Shown: piece after piece, positions 13,537-20,306 of the stretch
How the letters are laid out: every line of letters starts with the position of its first letter
How positions within the stretch are numbered: the stretch's first letter is position 1
IMG/VR virus record: IMGVR_UViG_3300032288_003197
Coordinates: 1 to 64,000 of that record
DNA from: a virus
Reading direction: 5' to 3' (one strand)
DNA length: 64,000 bases
The notes under the pieces: generated by a model
What the model was told of the DNA's origin: nothing
The model's database searches: none
The model's input: the letters and a program-made list of their open reading frames with translations, nothing else
Made by a program: the position numbers and the translations under genes

Positions 13537-14092
13537 TGTTGTTTTCTTCTAGTACTTTCCAGCCCAACTTCAGTAGATCCTCTCGGATCTCATCAGTCAC
13601 AACACTCTCACCGACAAAGTTTTCTTGATACCACTCATGTTTGGCACGTTCGTCTTCAGTCATTGACTCTAGATCTTCGTCGGTGGGTTTACCGCGAATC
13701 CCGGTGCAATACCAGTCGATGTAGTCGCCCTCTTCGCGCATGTCTGCAACAATGCCCCCAGCATAACGCCATGAGCACGAGTAGGTTTGACCTTTGAGCA
13801 AAGGCCATGTTTCTAGCTTCTGGAAGTCATTGTTGCACATTGCGGCATACAGGTTCTGTGCATACTCTTCACGAGCTTTGGCCTTGTCGCAGATCCATTT
13901 GGTACTGCGCAAATCGTATTCAAGATTGTTTTCTTTCCACTCGGGCTTGGCTTCACGCTCAGCTTGGTGTTGAGCAAAAATGTTATGAAACTCAATCATT
14001 TCCTCAGCATGTTCGGCAGTGGTATTGCCCTCTTCCACACGTCGAAGAAGACTATCTCGTTGAAACTTACCACGCTCAGGACTGGAATTCAT
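13529..14092 (-). CDS. Unknown phage protein (187 aa)
   Basis: MNSSPERGKFQRDSL..., very acidic and aromatic, with an EEGDYIDWYCTGIRG segment and no membrane part. ATG 14092 overlaps the stop of the previous gene as ATGA. Its end overlaps the PP-loop gene start by 8 bases. No family recognised. Confidence 0.7.
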   Translation of the reverse strand: MNSSPERGKFQRDSLLRRVEEGNTTAEHAEEMIEFHNIFAQHQAEREAKPEWKENNLEYDLRSTKWICDKAKAREEYAQNLYAAMCNNDFQKLETWPLLKGQTYSCSWRYAGGIVADMREEGDYIDWYCTGIRGKPTDEDLESMTEDERAKHEWYQENFVGESVVTDEIREDLLKLGWKVLEENNND

Positions 14093-14322
14093 TGTCTCTG
14101 TAAGTTCGCCCATGCCAACCACTGTTTGAAAGCAAGATACACAGCCTCTGCTTCTTGGTCATCTGCAGACACTCGCACACCACGCACATAAAAACCATCT
14201 CGGGTAACCCGGAGCATCTCATCACCACCGGCAATGTGCATGGCAATTGCAGCCTCCTCGTAGGGCGCATAAATTTGAATTGCGCCGTCGCTTAGTCCTG
14301 TTTCCCGCATGTTGTCTGCCAT
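14089..14322 (-). CDS. Small phage protein (77 aa)
   Basis: MADNMRETGLSDGAIQIYAPYEEAAIAM... ending AFKQWLAWANLQRQ. Start 14322 follows an AGGATATAT site; the longer frame would cross tRNA-Arg. Looks like a compact alpha/beta protein (ARVTRDGFYVRG-like strand pair). No function recognised. Confidence 0.65.
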   Translation of the reverse strand: MADNMRETGLSDGAIQIYAPYEEAAIAMHIAGGDEMLRVTRDGFYVRGVRVSADDQEAEAVYLAFKQWLAWANLQRQ

Positions 14323-14334
14323 GTATATATCCTT

Positions 14335-14409
14335 TGGTCCGGCCACCAGGAATCGAACCTGGATTGACTGCTTAGAAGGCAGATGTTCTATCCATTGAAC
14401 TATGGCCAG
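14335..14409 (-). tRNA. tRNA-Arg(TCT)
   Basis: Anticodon loop CTTCTAA, T-loop TTCGATT, A73, encoded CCA. Confidence 0.92.
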
Positions 14410-14412
14410 AAT

Positions 14413-14489
14413 TGGTGCGCCCACTAGGACTTGAACCTAGGACCAATGGATTATGAGTCCACTGCTCTGACCAACTGAGCTATAGGCGC
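14413..14489 (-). tRNA. tRNA-Met(CAT), elongator type
   Basis: Anticodon loop CTCATAA, acceptor GCGCCTA/TGGGCGC, T-loop TTCAAGT, A73, encoded CCA; body resembles proteobacterial elongator Met. Confidence 0.88.
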
Positions 14490-14499
14490 ATTTAAACTT

Positions 14500-14529
14500 A
14501 TTATAACAGAAAATTTATTTAACCGTCAA
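14500..14529 (-). promoter_or_regulatory. Early promoter TTGACG-N18-TATAAT
   Basis: Minus strand, 10 bases before tRNA-Met; drives the two tRNAs and probably the genes to 12352. Confidence 0.65.
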
Positions 14530-14544
14530 GTTCTTTTTGGTATT

Positions 14545-14907
14545 TCATGTCACTAGCGAAACCAGCCAAATGTATGTCAAGGCATGTAGGAATTGATCCA
14601 GGCCCAGCAACCACCAAAATTGATCGTGTGTGCTGGGCGCCCAGCCCATTTTAGCGTTGAGATTAGTTTTGACCCAGTCGATGTGATAGTGAATTACAGC
14701 ATCCGCACAGGCCAACCAGGCCGCAGCCATGGGAGCATACCACGCAAAACAAATCCAGGTACCAATGCCATGCAGGCCTGCATGCAGTAGGCCGCCCGGG
14801 TGCAGGTAGATGCCTTTGTTGCTGTACTGATATCGATGTTGCAGTGGAAAATCTACCACAAAGTGTTTGGCAAACAATGCCAACACCAGCCACAAGGTTG
14901 GATTCAT
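14545..14907 (-). CDS. DUF3307-type membrane protein
   Basis: 120 residues. AKHFVVDFPLQ, then LHPGGLLHAGLHGIGT, DAVIHYHIDWVKT and HDQFWWLLGLDQFLHALTYI follow the pattern of the DUF3307 membrane family, with His/Asp residues inside four hydrophobic helices. Inner-membrane location is expected. Function of the family is unknown. ATGA overlap with the gene upstream. Confidence 0.75.
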   Translation of the reverse strand: MNPTLWLVLALFAKHFVVDFPLQHRYQYSNKGIYLHPGGLLHAGLHGIGTWICFAWYAPMAAAWLACADAVIHYHIDWVKTNLNAKMGWAPSTHDQFWWLLGLDQFLHALTYIWLVSLVT

Positions 14908-15134
14908 TGCACGGCTTTCATGTCAAAGTCATCCAGGATTTCCATGGCCAGGGCCTGCAAAGTTGACATGGCGTAGTGCTCTTCTTGTCGATACGCCTGG
15001 TCAATTTCTTTTTCAATTTTGTCTAGGATGTGCTTGACAATGGCTTCACCAAACTGTTGTTGTAGAGCAGGATTGATGGTGGGGTAGTGCGAACCACCGG
15101 CCATGAGACTGAAGTTTTTGAACACGTCATTCAT
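14904..15134 (-). CDS. Small phage protein (76 aa)
   Basis: MNDVFKNFSLMAGGSHYPTINPALQQQFGEAIV... mainly helical, ending DDFDMKAVQ. ATG 15134 has an AAGGAGA site; the longer frame would overlap the membrane gene upstream by 70 bases. No function recognised. Confidence 0.7.
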   Translation of the reverse strand: MNDVFKNFSLMAGGSHYPTINPALQQQFGEAIVKHILDKIEKEIDQAYRQEEHYAMSTLQALAMEILDDFDMKAVQ

Positions 15135-15399
15135 GTAGGTCTCCTTTGAGGCTGTGCCAAAGTTTGGGATCGGTGCCCAAGTAAATTTTATATTTGACAT
15201 AGTTTCGCCACCTGGTATAGCGATTGACCAGATGTTCTACCCAATTAAACATCCTGTCTCTGAACCACAGCGGGTTCAAAACGGCTGTGAGCAACATCAC
15301 AAACAAAAAAGGCACGGACACAACAACCGATGCCCAGTGAAAAGTCATGGCCTGATAGTAACGCCCACCTTCGGGGGTGAGTGTGATTTCTTTGTTCAT
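15127..15399 (-). CDS. Small membrane protein (90 aa)
   Basis: One strongly hydrophobic helix (AMTFHWASVVVSVPFLFVMLLTA cut into two halves here: residues about 17-40) then a basic amphipathic tail (VNRYTRWRNYVKYKIY). Start overlaps the previous gene's stop (ATGA). Unknown role. Confidence 0.65.
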   Translation of the reverse strand: MNKEITLTPEGGRYYQAMTFHWASVVVSVPFLFVMLLTAVLNPLWFRDRMFNWVEHLVNRYTRWRNYVKYKIYLGTDPKLWHSLKGDLHE

Positions 15400-15593
15400 T
15401 GCTGCACCTTTCTACATTCAAAGACGCCAGGCACCATTCTATTTTCTCGGACCATTTGGTCCATGTTTGCAACCAAGGAGGCCTTGACCTTTTCGCACTC
15501 TGCCACCTCACGAAACCGACTGATGTGTTCCGTGTGAGAACCTGCTGGGCCAGCCCGGGTCAAAATCAAAACAGTAAAGATCAGTTCGTACAT
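15396..15593 (-). CDS. Small secreted or anchored protein (65 aa)
   Basis: MYELIFTVLILTRAGPAG, a short hydrophobic leader, then a charged helix with two Cys (AECEK, FECRK). Could be exported with one disulphide. Begins inside the tail of the first FGVEE cassette. Confidence 0.5.
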   Translation of the reverse strand: MYELIFTVLILTRAGPAGSHTEHISRFREVAECEKVKASLVANMDQMVRENRMVPGVFECRKVQQ

Positions 15594-15802
15594 TCTTCAA
15601 CTCCGAAATGTTTTTTGATAGCATCGCCTTCTTCGCTTCTTTCAAAATCTTCTGCGTCAGGATAACGATCAAAGTAAATTTTGTTACAGATATCAGCACA
15701 TTCCCGCACAATCAACTCGGCGAACTTTTCTAACTTTGGGTGATGTTCTAACAACCATTCTATGTCAGCCTGTTCTGCAAGTTCTTTAATTCGTTCGTTC
15801 AT
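15581..15802 (-). CDS. FGVEE-family small protein, copy 1
   Basis: 73 residues: MNERIKELAEQA head, FAELIVRECADI centre, IKKHFGVEE tail plus CTN. Head, centre and tail are shared with copies at 15799, 16417 and 16952. Here the stop following FGVEE is lost and the frame reads on 13 bases into the next gene. Helical, acidic, no catalytic motif. Role unknown. Confidence 0.75.
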   Translation of the reverse strand: MNERIKELAEQADIEWLLEHHPKLEKFAELIVRECADICNKIYFDRYPDAEDFERSEEGDAIKKHFGVEECTN

Positions 15803-15996
15803 TCTTCAACTCCGAAATGTTCTCGAATCTCTTCGTAAATGTCTAATGCATCGTGTTCAGCGGCAACATTGGCACATTCCCTCACAATCAGTTCAGCGAA
15901 CTTTTCTACGGTATATTCCCACTTGTATCTTTCCTTGCCTAGACCATATACATCTAAGTTGGATTCTCTAACAAGTTCTTTAATTCGTTCGTTCAC
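15799..15996 (-). CDS. FGVEE-family small protein, copy 2
   Basis: 65 residues: MNERIKELVRES, KFAELIVRECANV, IREHFGVEE. ATGA overlaps on both sides. The middle (YGLGKERYKWEY) is unlike the other copies. Confidence 0.75.
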   Translation of the reverse strand: MNERIKELVRESNLDVYGLGKERYKWEYTVEKFAELIVRECANVAAEHDALDIYEEIREHFGVEE

Positions 15997-16187
15997 TCTT
16001 CAACTCCGAACCAAACCAACACATCTGCTCGGCCAGTGAATACCATCCAAGCGGCAGTTATTCTTTTTCGTAGATTTATTCCTGGCCATGACATAGGTCT
16101 TGCCTGAGTCCATAATCCATTTTTTCCGGCGGATTGAACATCCCAACATTTGATTTGGTCCGCAGAATATACCATAGGTGTTCTCAT
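15993..16187 (-). CDS. Small protein in cassette array, FGVEE tail only
   Basis: 64 residues, MRTPMVYSADQIKCWDVQ... with a RKRITAAWMVFTGRADVLVWF stretch (20 residues quoted at most: ITAAWMVFTGRADVLVW) that resembles small phage proteins. Only the last residues FGVEE match its neighbours, and ATGA overlaps are kept at both ends, as if an unrelated gene had been swapped between shared junctions. A rival frame at 16000-16194 is rejected. Confidence 0.6.
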   Translation of the reverse strand: MRTPMVYSADQIKCWDVQSAGKNGLWTQARPMSWPGINLRKRITAAWMVFTGRADVLVWFGVEE

Positions 16188-16420
16188 TCTTCAACTCCGA
16201 AATGTTGTTTAATCAAATCATATGCTTGACCACGGCTAACCATGTCACGTAGCATAGGACTCAATGCTACACCACATTCCCGAACAATCAACTCAATCAA
16301 ACCGTCAACTTCTTCTCGATACATGAAATAGTGGTCATCTTCTACTGTTTCACCATACGAATTGAAGTAATCTCGGCAATAATGCTGTTTTAGGTATGCT
16401 TCAATATGTTCAATCATCAT
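16184..16420 (-). CDS. FGVEE-family small protein, copy 3 (diverged head)
   Basis: 78 residues. LIELIVRECGVAL centre and IKQHFGVEE tail match the family, but the head MMIEHIEAYLKQHYC replaces MNERI. ATGA overlap with both neighbours. Confidence 0.72.
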   Translation of the reverse strand: MMIEHIEAYLKQHYCRDYFNSYGETVEDDHYFMYREEVDGLIELIVRECGVALSPMLRDMVSRGQAYDLIKQHFGVEE

Positions 16421-16677
16421 TCAACTCCGAAATGTTCTTTGATCGTATCGCCACACGAATAAGCAGTATCTCTACCATCAGCATCATTGTATCCTGCTCT
16501 AACTGCCGCAATACCTGCACAAACTTCTACACATTCTGCCACAATCAACTCGGCGAACTTTTCAAACCGAATTTTATCCCACGTTTGAATATTAAACCCT
16601 TCTTCGGGTGTGTATGTATGTGTCTTGTCGGCATAGTCAATAGCCTCTTGGAAAAGTTCTCGAATTCGTTCGTTCAT
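16417..16677 (-). CDS. FGVEE-family small protein, copy 4
   Basis: 86 residues: MNERIRELFQEA, KFAELIVAECVEV, IKEHFGVE. The insert between centre and tail (GYNDADGRDTAYSCGD) is longer than in other copies. Confidence 0.75.
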   Translation of the reverse strand: MNERIRELFQEAIDYADKTHTYTPEEGFNIQTWDKIRFEKFAELIVAECVEVCAGIAAVRAGYNDADGRDTAYSCGDTIKEHFGVE

Positions 16678-16955
16678 CGTTCAATCCAATTATAAAAATT
16701 CAATACTTCGTCCACGCTGTTTGCCCACCGATCAAAATCCGACAAAGGGCAACTAACATCCACAAAGAACTCACCCTCATCACCCCACCAACGGAAACGA
16801 TATGCTCGGCCTTTATAATGCGATACAGAACCCATCTTGAAGAAGTCACGAGTTACACTATGTCCACGTTTCTTCAACATAGTTTTGAATTCGCTGGGAC
16901 TCATACCCCATAGTTGCTCTCTTGTTGGCTTGCGGTGTTTATATTTGAACTTCAT
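16674..16955 (-). CDS. Small basic protein in cassette array (93 aa)
   Basis: MKFKYKHRKPTREQLWGMSPSEF..., basic first half and aromatic second half (YRFRWWGDEGEFFVDV). No likeness to the FGVEE family, but ATGA overlaps join it to copies on both sides. Could bind nucleic acid; not recognised. Confidence 0.65.
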   Translation of the reverse strand: MKFKYKHRKPTREQLWGMSPSEFKTMLKKRGHSVTRDFFKMGSVSHYKGRAYRFRWWGDEGEFFVDVSCPLSDFDRWANSVDEVLNFYNWIER

Positions 16956-17179
16956 TCTTCAACTCCGAAACGTTTCTTAATCTCAGCCGCAGTCCAACTG
17001 TCTCGGTCATTCAGCCCCGAAGCTGCACTAAACTGTTCGTTAGCAATGTCAGCACATTCCCTTACAATCAACTCGGCGAACTTTTCTTTGAAATTGTCAA
17101 ACCATTCCAATCCCTGTGGTGTCACATACTCCGCATAATCTCTTGCCTGTTCAGCAAGTTCTCGAATTCGTTCATTCAT
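16952..17179 (-). CDS. FGVEE-family small protein, copy 5
   Basis: 75 residues from ATG 17179: MNERIRELAEQA, KFAELIVRECADI, IKKRFGVEE. First member of the array in transcription order. Overlaps the stop of the next upstream gene by 8 bases. Confidence 0.75.
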   Translation of the reverse strand: MNERIRELAEQARDYAEYVTPQGLEWFDNFKEKFAELIVRECADIANEQFSAASGLNDRDSWTAAEIKKRFGVEE

Positions 17180-17576
17180 AGTCATAGCCTTCAGTCTCGT
17201 AACTGCCGGCGGTTTCAATATGCACATGGCCGAAACGGATCAAGCCATGATCCTCACTGACTTCAAACGGCTGATCAAAATCCACAATGGCGCCCAGACG
17301 TTTGATATCGCGAGTGTTGTCGCGAATGTCGTCTACCAGGATGCAACCAATCAGGCCAGCATCCACTGAGTGGCTGGTGCCAATGTTTGATTGGTATACC
17401 CCGTCGCCATGCGCAGTTCCGAAGCTGGCAAAGCGTCGTCCGTCAGCAAACACAAACTCGCCATCTACACATTGATTGTTGGGCATGGTGATCTCACAGA
17501 ATTCACCCCACTCATCGTGCATCACATAGCACAGGTCACCGATGTAATAACGTCCAGCGGGCATGGTCATGATCAA
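17172..17576 (-). CDS. Conserved-looking phage protein (134 aa)
   Basis: MIMTMPAGRYYIGDLCYVM..., beta-rich with a DGVYQSNIGTSHSVDAGLIGCILVDD centre. The pattern PAGRYYIGDLCYV recurs in many phage and bacterial proteins of unknown function. Start either 17576 or the second Met. ATGA overlap upstream. Confidence 0.7.
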   Translation of the reverse strand: MIMTMPAGRYYIGDLCYVMHDEWGEFCEITMPNNQCVDGEFVFADGRRFASFGTAHGDGVYQSNIGTSHSVDAGLIGCILVDDIRDNTRDIKRLGAIVDFDQPFEVSEDHGLIRFGHVHIETAGSYETEGYDYE

Positions 17577-17830
17577 CCCCAGTCCTTTTTGTCACCGTGT
17601 TGTTCATTGTAATTGAAGCCTGCGGTGTAGGCCACAATCTGTTCAGCAGTCATGTCGTCCATTTCCACGCGGCGTGAAGAGCCAGTGTCGCCCACATAGA
17701 AGTGTGGATTGTATCCGCGATGGTAATAACTGTCAGCCGAGCCGCGATCAAACGCACCGCCATGCCGGCGATCATACAGTCGGCCGTTGATTTCAATAGA
17801 TTGGTTCATGGTTGCAATTGATTCAGTCAT
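17573..17830 (-). CDS. Small phage protein (85 aa)
   Basis: MTESIATMNQSIEINGRLYDRRHGGAFDRG..., rich in Tyr, Gly and His, with a SADSYYHRGYNPHFYVG segment. ATG 17830 follows an AAGGAG site. Not recognised. Confidence 0.7.
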   Translation of the reverse strand: MTESIATMNQSIEINGRLYDRRHGGAFDRGSADSYYHRGYNPHFYVGDTGSSRRVEMDDMTAEQIVAYTAGFNYNEQHGDKKDWG

Positions 17831-17840
17831 GTCATACTCC

Positions 17841-18158
17841 TTAAAACGCAAGTTCTTGGGCGGGGAAGCGGATCTTGCCTTCAAACTCCAGCTGATCGCG
17901 CTCAAATTCAGTAAGGTAGTCATCGGCCACCACAGACCAGTGCACAATGCGTTCTTTGAAGGCATCATTGTCCTGTTCGACTTGGCCGCGCACACGATCC
18001 ACGATGATGTCCACCATGTCGCATTCATCCACACTGCGGACCACATAGTCCGAGCCGCCCTTGGCCTTCCAGTAGGCTTCGGCGCCAGTGCCTAGGCTAC
18101 CGTCTTCGCGCCAGGCGTAATTTTCGTAAACTTGAGTGGTGATCAGCAGTTTGGACAT
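17841..18158 (-). CDS. Conserved-looking phage protein (105 aa)
   Basis: MSKLLITTQVYENYAWREDG... with GAEAYWKAKGGSDYVV, a sequence pattern I have seen in phage and bacterial hypothetical proteins. It has a normal ribosome site (AAGGAG) and a strong early promoter 30 bases upstream, so it leads the early unit that runs to about 14500. Function unknown. Confidence 0.75.
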   Translation of the reverse strand: MSKLLITTQVYENYAWREDGSLGTGAEAYWKAKGGSDYVVRSVDECDMVDIIVDRVRGQVEQDNDAFKERIVHWSVVADDYLTEFERDQLEFEGKIRFPAQELAF

Positions 18159-18187
18159 TTGGGCTCCTTGTTACTTTCTATGCTTCT

Positions 18188-18216
18188 ATTATAGCAAAAT
18201 GGGAATTATTGGTCAA
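18188..18216 (-). promoter_or_regulatory. Early promoter TTGACC-N17-TATAAT
   Basis: Minus strand; shares TTTTGCTATAATA with the promoter at 18564-18592. Leads the small-gene operon starting 18158. Confidence 0.8.
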
Positions 18217-18557
18217 CCGATTTCTACGCCGCGCATGTCGGTGTTCAAGTTGGGGCAGTGCGCACGGATCAAATCACGCTCAAACGTGTGTGCTAAAGTT
18301 TTACCGCGCAACACAGCCAAGACGCTGACAGTGAACGCCTGGGTACCACGCTCGCGCAGGGCTTCATACAGTGCCCAGCTCTTGTCCTCGCTACGTGAGC
18401 GGTACAGGTGCTTGCGGCAACGAGTCATCACGCTGAGTTTAACAGTCGAAGCAGTCTTGGCAGTGACACCGATGTAGAAGTCCGAGCCCGAAGTCAGCAT
18501 GTAAACAATGTGGGTACGATCCGAGCGCTTCTTGCGTGACTGCTTTTTAAGTTCCAT
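18213..18557 (-). CDS. GIY-YIG endonuclease
   Basis: 114 residues from ATG 18557. A basic head (KKQSRKKRSDR), then HIVYMLTSGSDFYIGVT, the GIY-YIG motif in a VYM...YIG form, with Arg, Glu and further residues (RCRKHLYRS, FERDLIRAH) as in small free-standing nucleases. Likely mobile, without a DNA-binding extension. The promoter upstream places the transcription start at or next to the AUG, so translation may be leaderless. Confidence 0.8.
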   Translation of the reverse strand: MELKKQSRKKRSDRTHIVYMLTSGSDFYIGVTAKTASTVKLSVMTRCRKHLYRSRSEDKSWALYEALRERGTQAFTVSVLAVLRGKTLAHTFERDLIRAHCPNLNTDMRGVEIG

Positions 18558-18563
18558 ACAAGT

Positions 18564-18592
18564 ATTATAGCAAAAAGGGAAATTCTGGTCAA
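18564..18592 (-). promoter_or_regulatory. Early promoter TTGACC-N17-TATAAT
   Basis: Minus strand; -10 ends seven bases before the GIY-YIG start codon. Confidence 0.78.
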
Positions 18593-18597
18593 CCGTT

Positions 18598-18963
18598 TTA
18601 GTACCGTTGTAAACTTGCCACAAATCGGTTGACATCATTATACAGGGCATACATGGTGGCTTCTTTACTGGCAAAGAAGCATAGTTTGGAACGCTTGCCT
18701 GCTTTGATATAGTAAGGTGCAGTAAGTTTGCGGTCCAACATCAACAGTATTCTAGGAATGGCTTGAATAGCTACCTCGGTTTCAAAATCCCAGTGTTCGA
18801 GTTTGTATTGCTCAAATGCTTCAAACCCAACAGAGGAAAGCCGCCAGCCACCATCAGGATTTTGCCACCATTCTCTCATGGCTTCTTCCACGGTCCATAT
18901 GTCAGACTGTGCTACTAAATTTTTTGTGAATTTTGTTTTATTGGGCACTAACTGCAAATTCAA
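18598..18963 (-). CDS. Unknown phage protein (121 aa)
   Basis: Begins with a TTG-type codon at 18963 overlapping the stop of the previous gene. WTVEEAMREWWQNPDGGWRL and ASKEATMYALYNDVNRF are its clearest segments. Likely a small soluble alpha/beta protein. Start is uncertain. Confidence 0.6.
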   Translation of the reverse strand: MNLQLVPNKTKFTKNLVAQSDIWTVEEAMREWWQNPDGGWRLSSVGFEAFEQYKLEHWDFETEVAIQAIPRILLMLDRKLTAPYYIKAGKRSKLCFFASKEATMYALYNDVNRFVASLQRY

Positions 18964-19247
18964 GGGAATATCTGAGTCCCAGCAGTCATTAAAACAACCG
19001 TGAACTTGTCGGTCTTGAATTGAACGTTTAGTTTCCGGGCTAAGTTGATTGCGTGGCCTTTGTTTGAAAACGAAACTTTTTTGTATTTGGGTCCAGGGTA
19101 TTGTGTGAGCATGTTTGATGTTTTTAAGTTGATGGGCTTGGTATCAAAAAACACAGCCCACACTCCCTCGGAGGCCAACACTTGCTCGGTCTTGTAAGTT
19201 GCTTTGTCAGTGTGCTCGATCAGCACCGTTGGCTTGGGTCTACTCAT
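18960..19247 (-). CDS. Unknown phage protein (95 aa)
   Basis: MSRPKPTVLIEHTDKATYKTEQ..., basic, ending VVLMTAGTQIFP. GGAGA ribosome site before ATG 19247; a GATAAATA string just upstream may be a variant late promoter. Not recognised. Confidence 0.65.
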   Translation of the reverse strand: MSRPKPTVLIEHTDKATYKTEQVLASEGVWAVFFDTKPINLKTSNMLTQYPGPKYKKVSFSNKGHAINLARKLNVQFKTDKFTVVLMTAGTQIFP

Positions 19248-19278
19248 CGTTATCTCCGTAGTTTATTTATCTCAAAAA

Positions 19279-19488
19279 CTACGTGCTTTTAAAACCACCA
19301 CCACTCATCTCCACTGTGACAGTTTCTTCGCGACTGACCGAATTGCGCATACTTTCCAAGGTCAACAACAGTTTGGTAATGTCCCCGTGTAGGTCTTTGG
19401 CATCACGCAAGGTCATTGTGAGATCACGTTGGCCACGACTTTCTGCAGCCTTGATTGTATCCACAAAACGATTGATATGCAGACTCAT
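19279..19488 (-). CDS. Small phage protein (69 aa)
   Basis: MSLHINRFVDTIKAAESRG..., helical, with a glycine-rich end (MSGGGFKST). Resembles in plan the protein at 8473-8685 (both begin with an RYID/RFVDTIK-like helix). Function unknown. Confidence 0.65.
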   Translation of the reverse strand: MSLHINRFVDTIKAAESRGQRDLTMTLRDAKDLHGDITKLLLTLESMRNSVSREETVTVEMSGGGFKST

Positions 19489-19489
19489 T

Positions 19490-19873
19490 TCAAGAAAATT
19501 TCTTCATGAAATGTGTTTTACTGAGATACTGCTCAAGTTCAGGTGGAGTCCATCCCTGTGGCTTGAGTACTTTGCCATCTTCACGTTTACGAACCTTGCC
19601 GGTGTCTCGATCGATCTTGGCAAAGTTTGTGCGCATGACTTCTTTCCAGGCACCTTCGCCGTCTGCACCCAGGCTGTGAATAGCACCAATTGTGACCACC
19701 AAGATGTCAATCAGGGCATCTAAGTCGTCTTTGGCTGTGGTGCTGGCCACAAGTTCATCAAATTCTTCTCTAATGAGGTTACAATACATTTGGTATTGTT
19801 GTTCATTGAACTCGCCTGTGGTTTGATCACAGGCCTTCATGAATTTTTCTTGATCACGAAACGGATTGGTCAT
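19490..19873 (-). CDS. MazG-like nucleotide pyrophosphohydrolase
   Basis: 127 residues from ATG 19873. NLIREEFDELVAS with KDDLDALIDILVVTIGAI gives the EExxE...D helix pair of all-alpha NTP pyrophosphatases (MazG/HisE/dUTPase-2 group), followed by WKEVMRTNFAKIDRDTGKV, typical of the single-domain phage type. Such enzymes hydrolyse (d)NTPs and are common in phages, where alarmone or dNTP-pool roles have been discussed. Overlaps the previous gene by 20 bases. Confidence 0.75.
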   Translation of the reverse strand: MTNPFRDQEKFMKACDQTTGEFNEQQYQMYCNLIREEFDELVASTTAKDDLDALIDILVVTIGAIHSLGADGEGAWKEVMRTNFAKIDRDTGKVRKREDGKVLKPQGWTPPELEQYLSKTHFMKKFS

Positions 19874-20306
19874 TGGCTTGCTCTTGAGTTTGAAAAGGAC
19901 CTTGGTAAGCATACCGCTCCAAGGCAATAAGTTTGGGGTGTTGTACCACTCGCCACTTGCGATGTTGTTTGACTCGGTACCAGCCTGCAGCGAACCAGGA
20001 CTTGGATTTTTCTTCTCTAGTAAACAACGGTAATTTATGTTTGACATCCCACAGTGGATTGAATACCGCACCCATGACCTCGTGTCCATATACCAGATTT
20101 GCCGGCTGCGGTGTTGCTGTTTCGGCTGGCTCGAATTGGATGTTTATGGCATCGCGAGCCATTTTAATGGTTTGATATTTTGCTACACTGTCTAGGATTT
20201 TTATAGTACAGTTGCCGTTGTCAGCAACTTCAAGTTGGCCAATCTTGCGATTATCCTTCTTGAGGATCCAATACTGATTCTCTACTATGGGTTTGGCTAG
20301 TATCAT
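19854..20306 (-). CDS. Unknown phage protein (150 aa)
   Basis: MILAKPIVENQYWILKKDNRKIGQLE..., beta-rich first half, then FNPLWDVKHKLPLFTREEKSKSWFAAGWY. Similar pieces occur in T4-like phage proteins with no known role. Overlaps the RNase H gene end by 56 bases. Confidence 0.65.
   Translation of the reverse strand: MILAKPIVENQYWILKKDNRKIGQLEVADNGNCTIKILDSVAKYQTIKMARDAINIQFEPAETATPQPANLVYGHEVMGAVFNPLWDVKHKLPLFTREEKSKSWFAAGWYRVKQHRKWRVVQHPKLIALERYAYQGPFQTQEQANDQSVS

Noticed and set aside
16000-16194. Frame MKNENTYGIFCGPNQ... as the gene in this slot
   Set aside because: The overlapping frame 15993-16187 keeps the ATGA junctions and FGVEE end of the array and has a familiar phage-protein segment.
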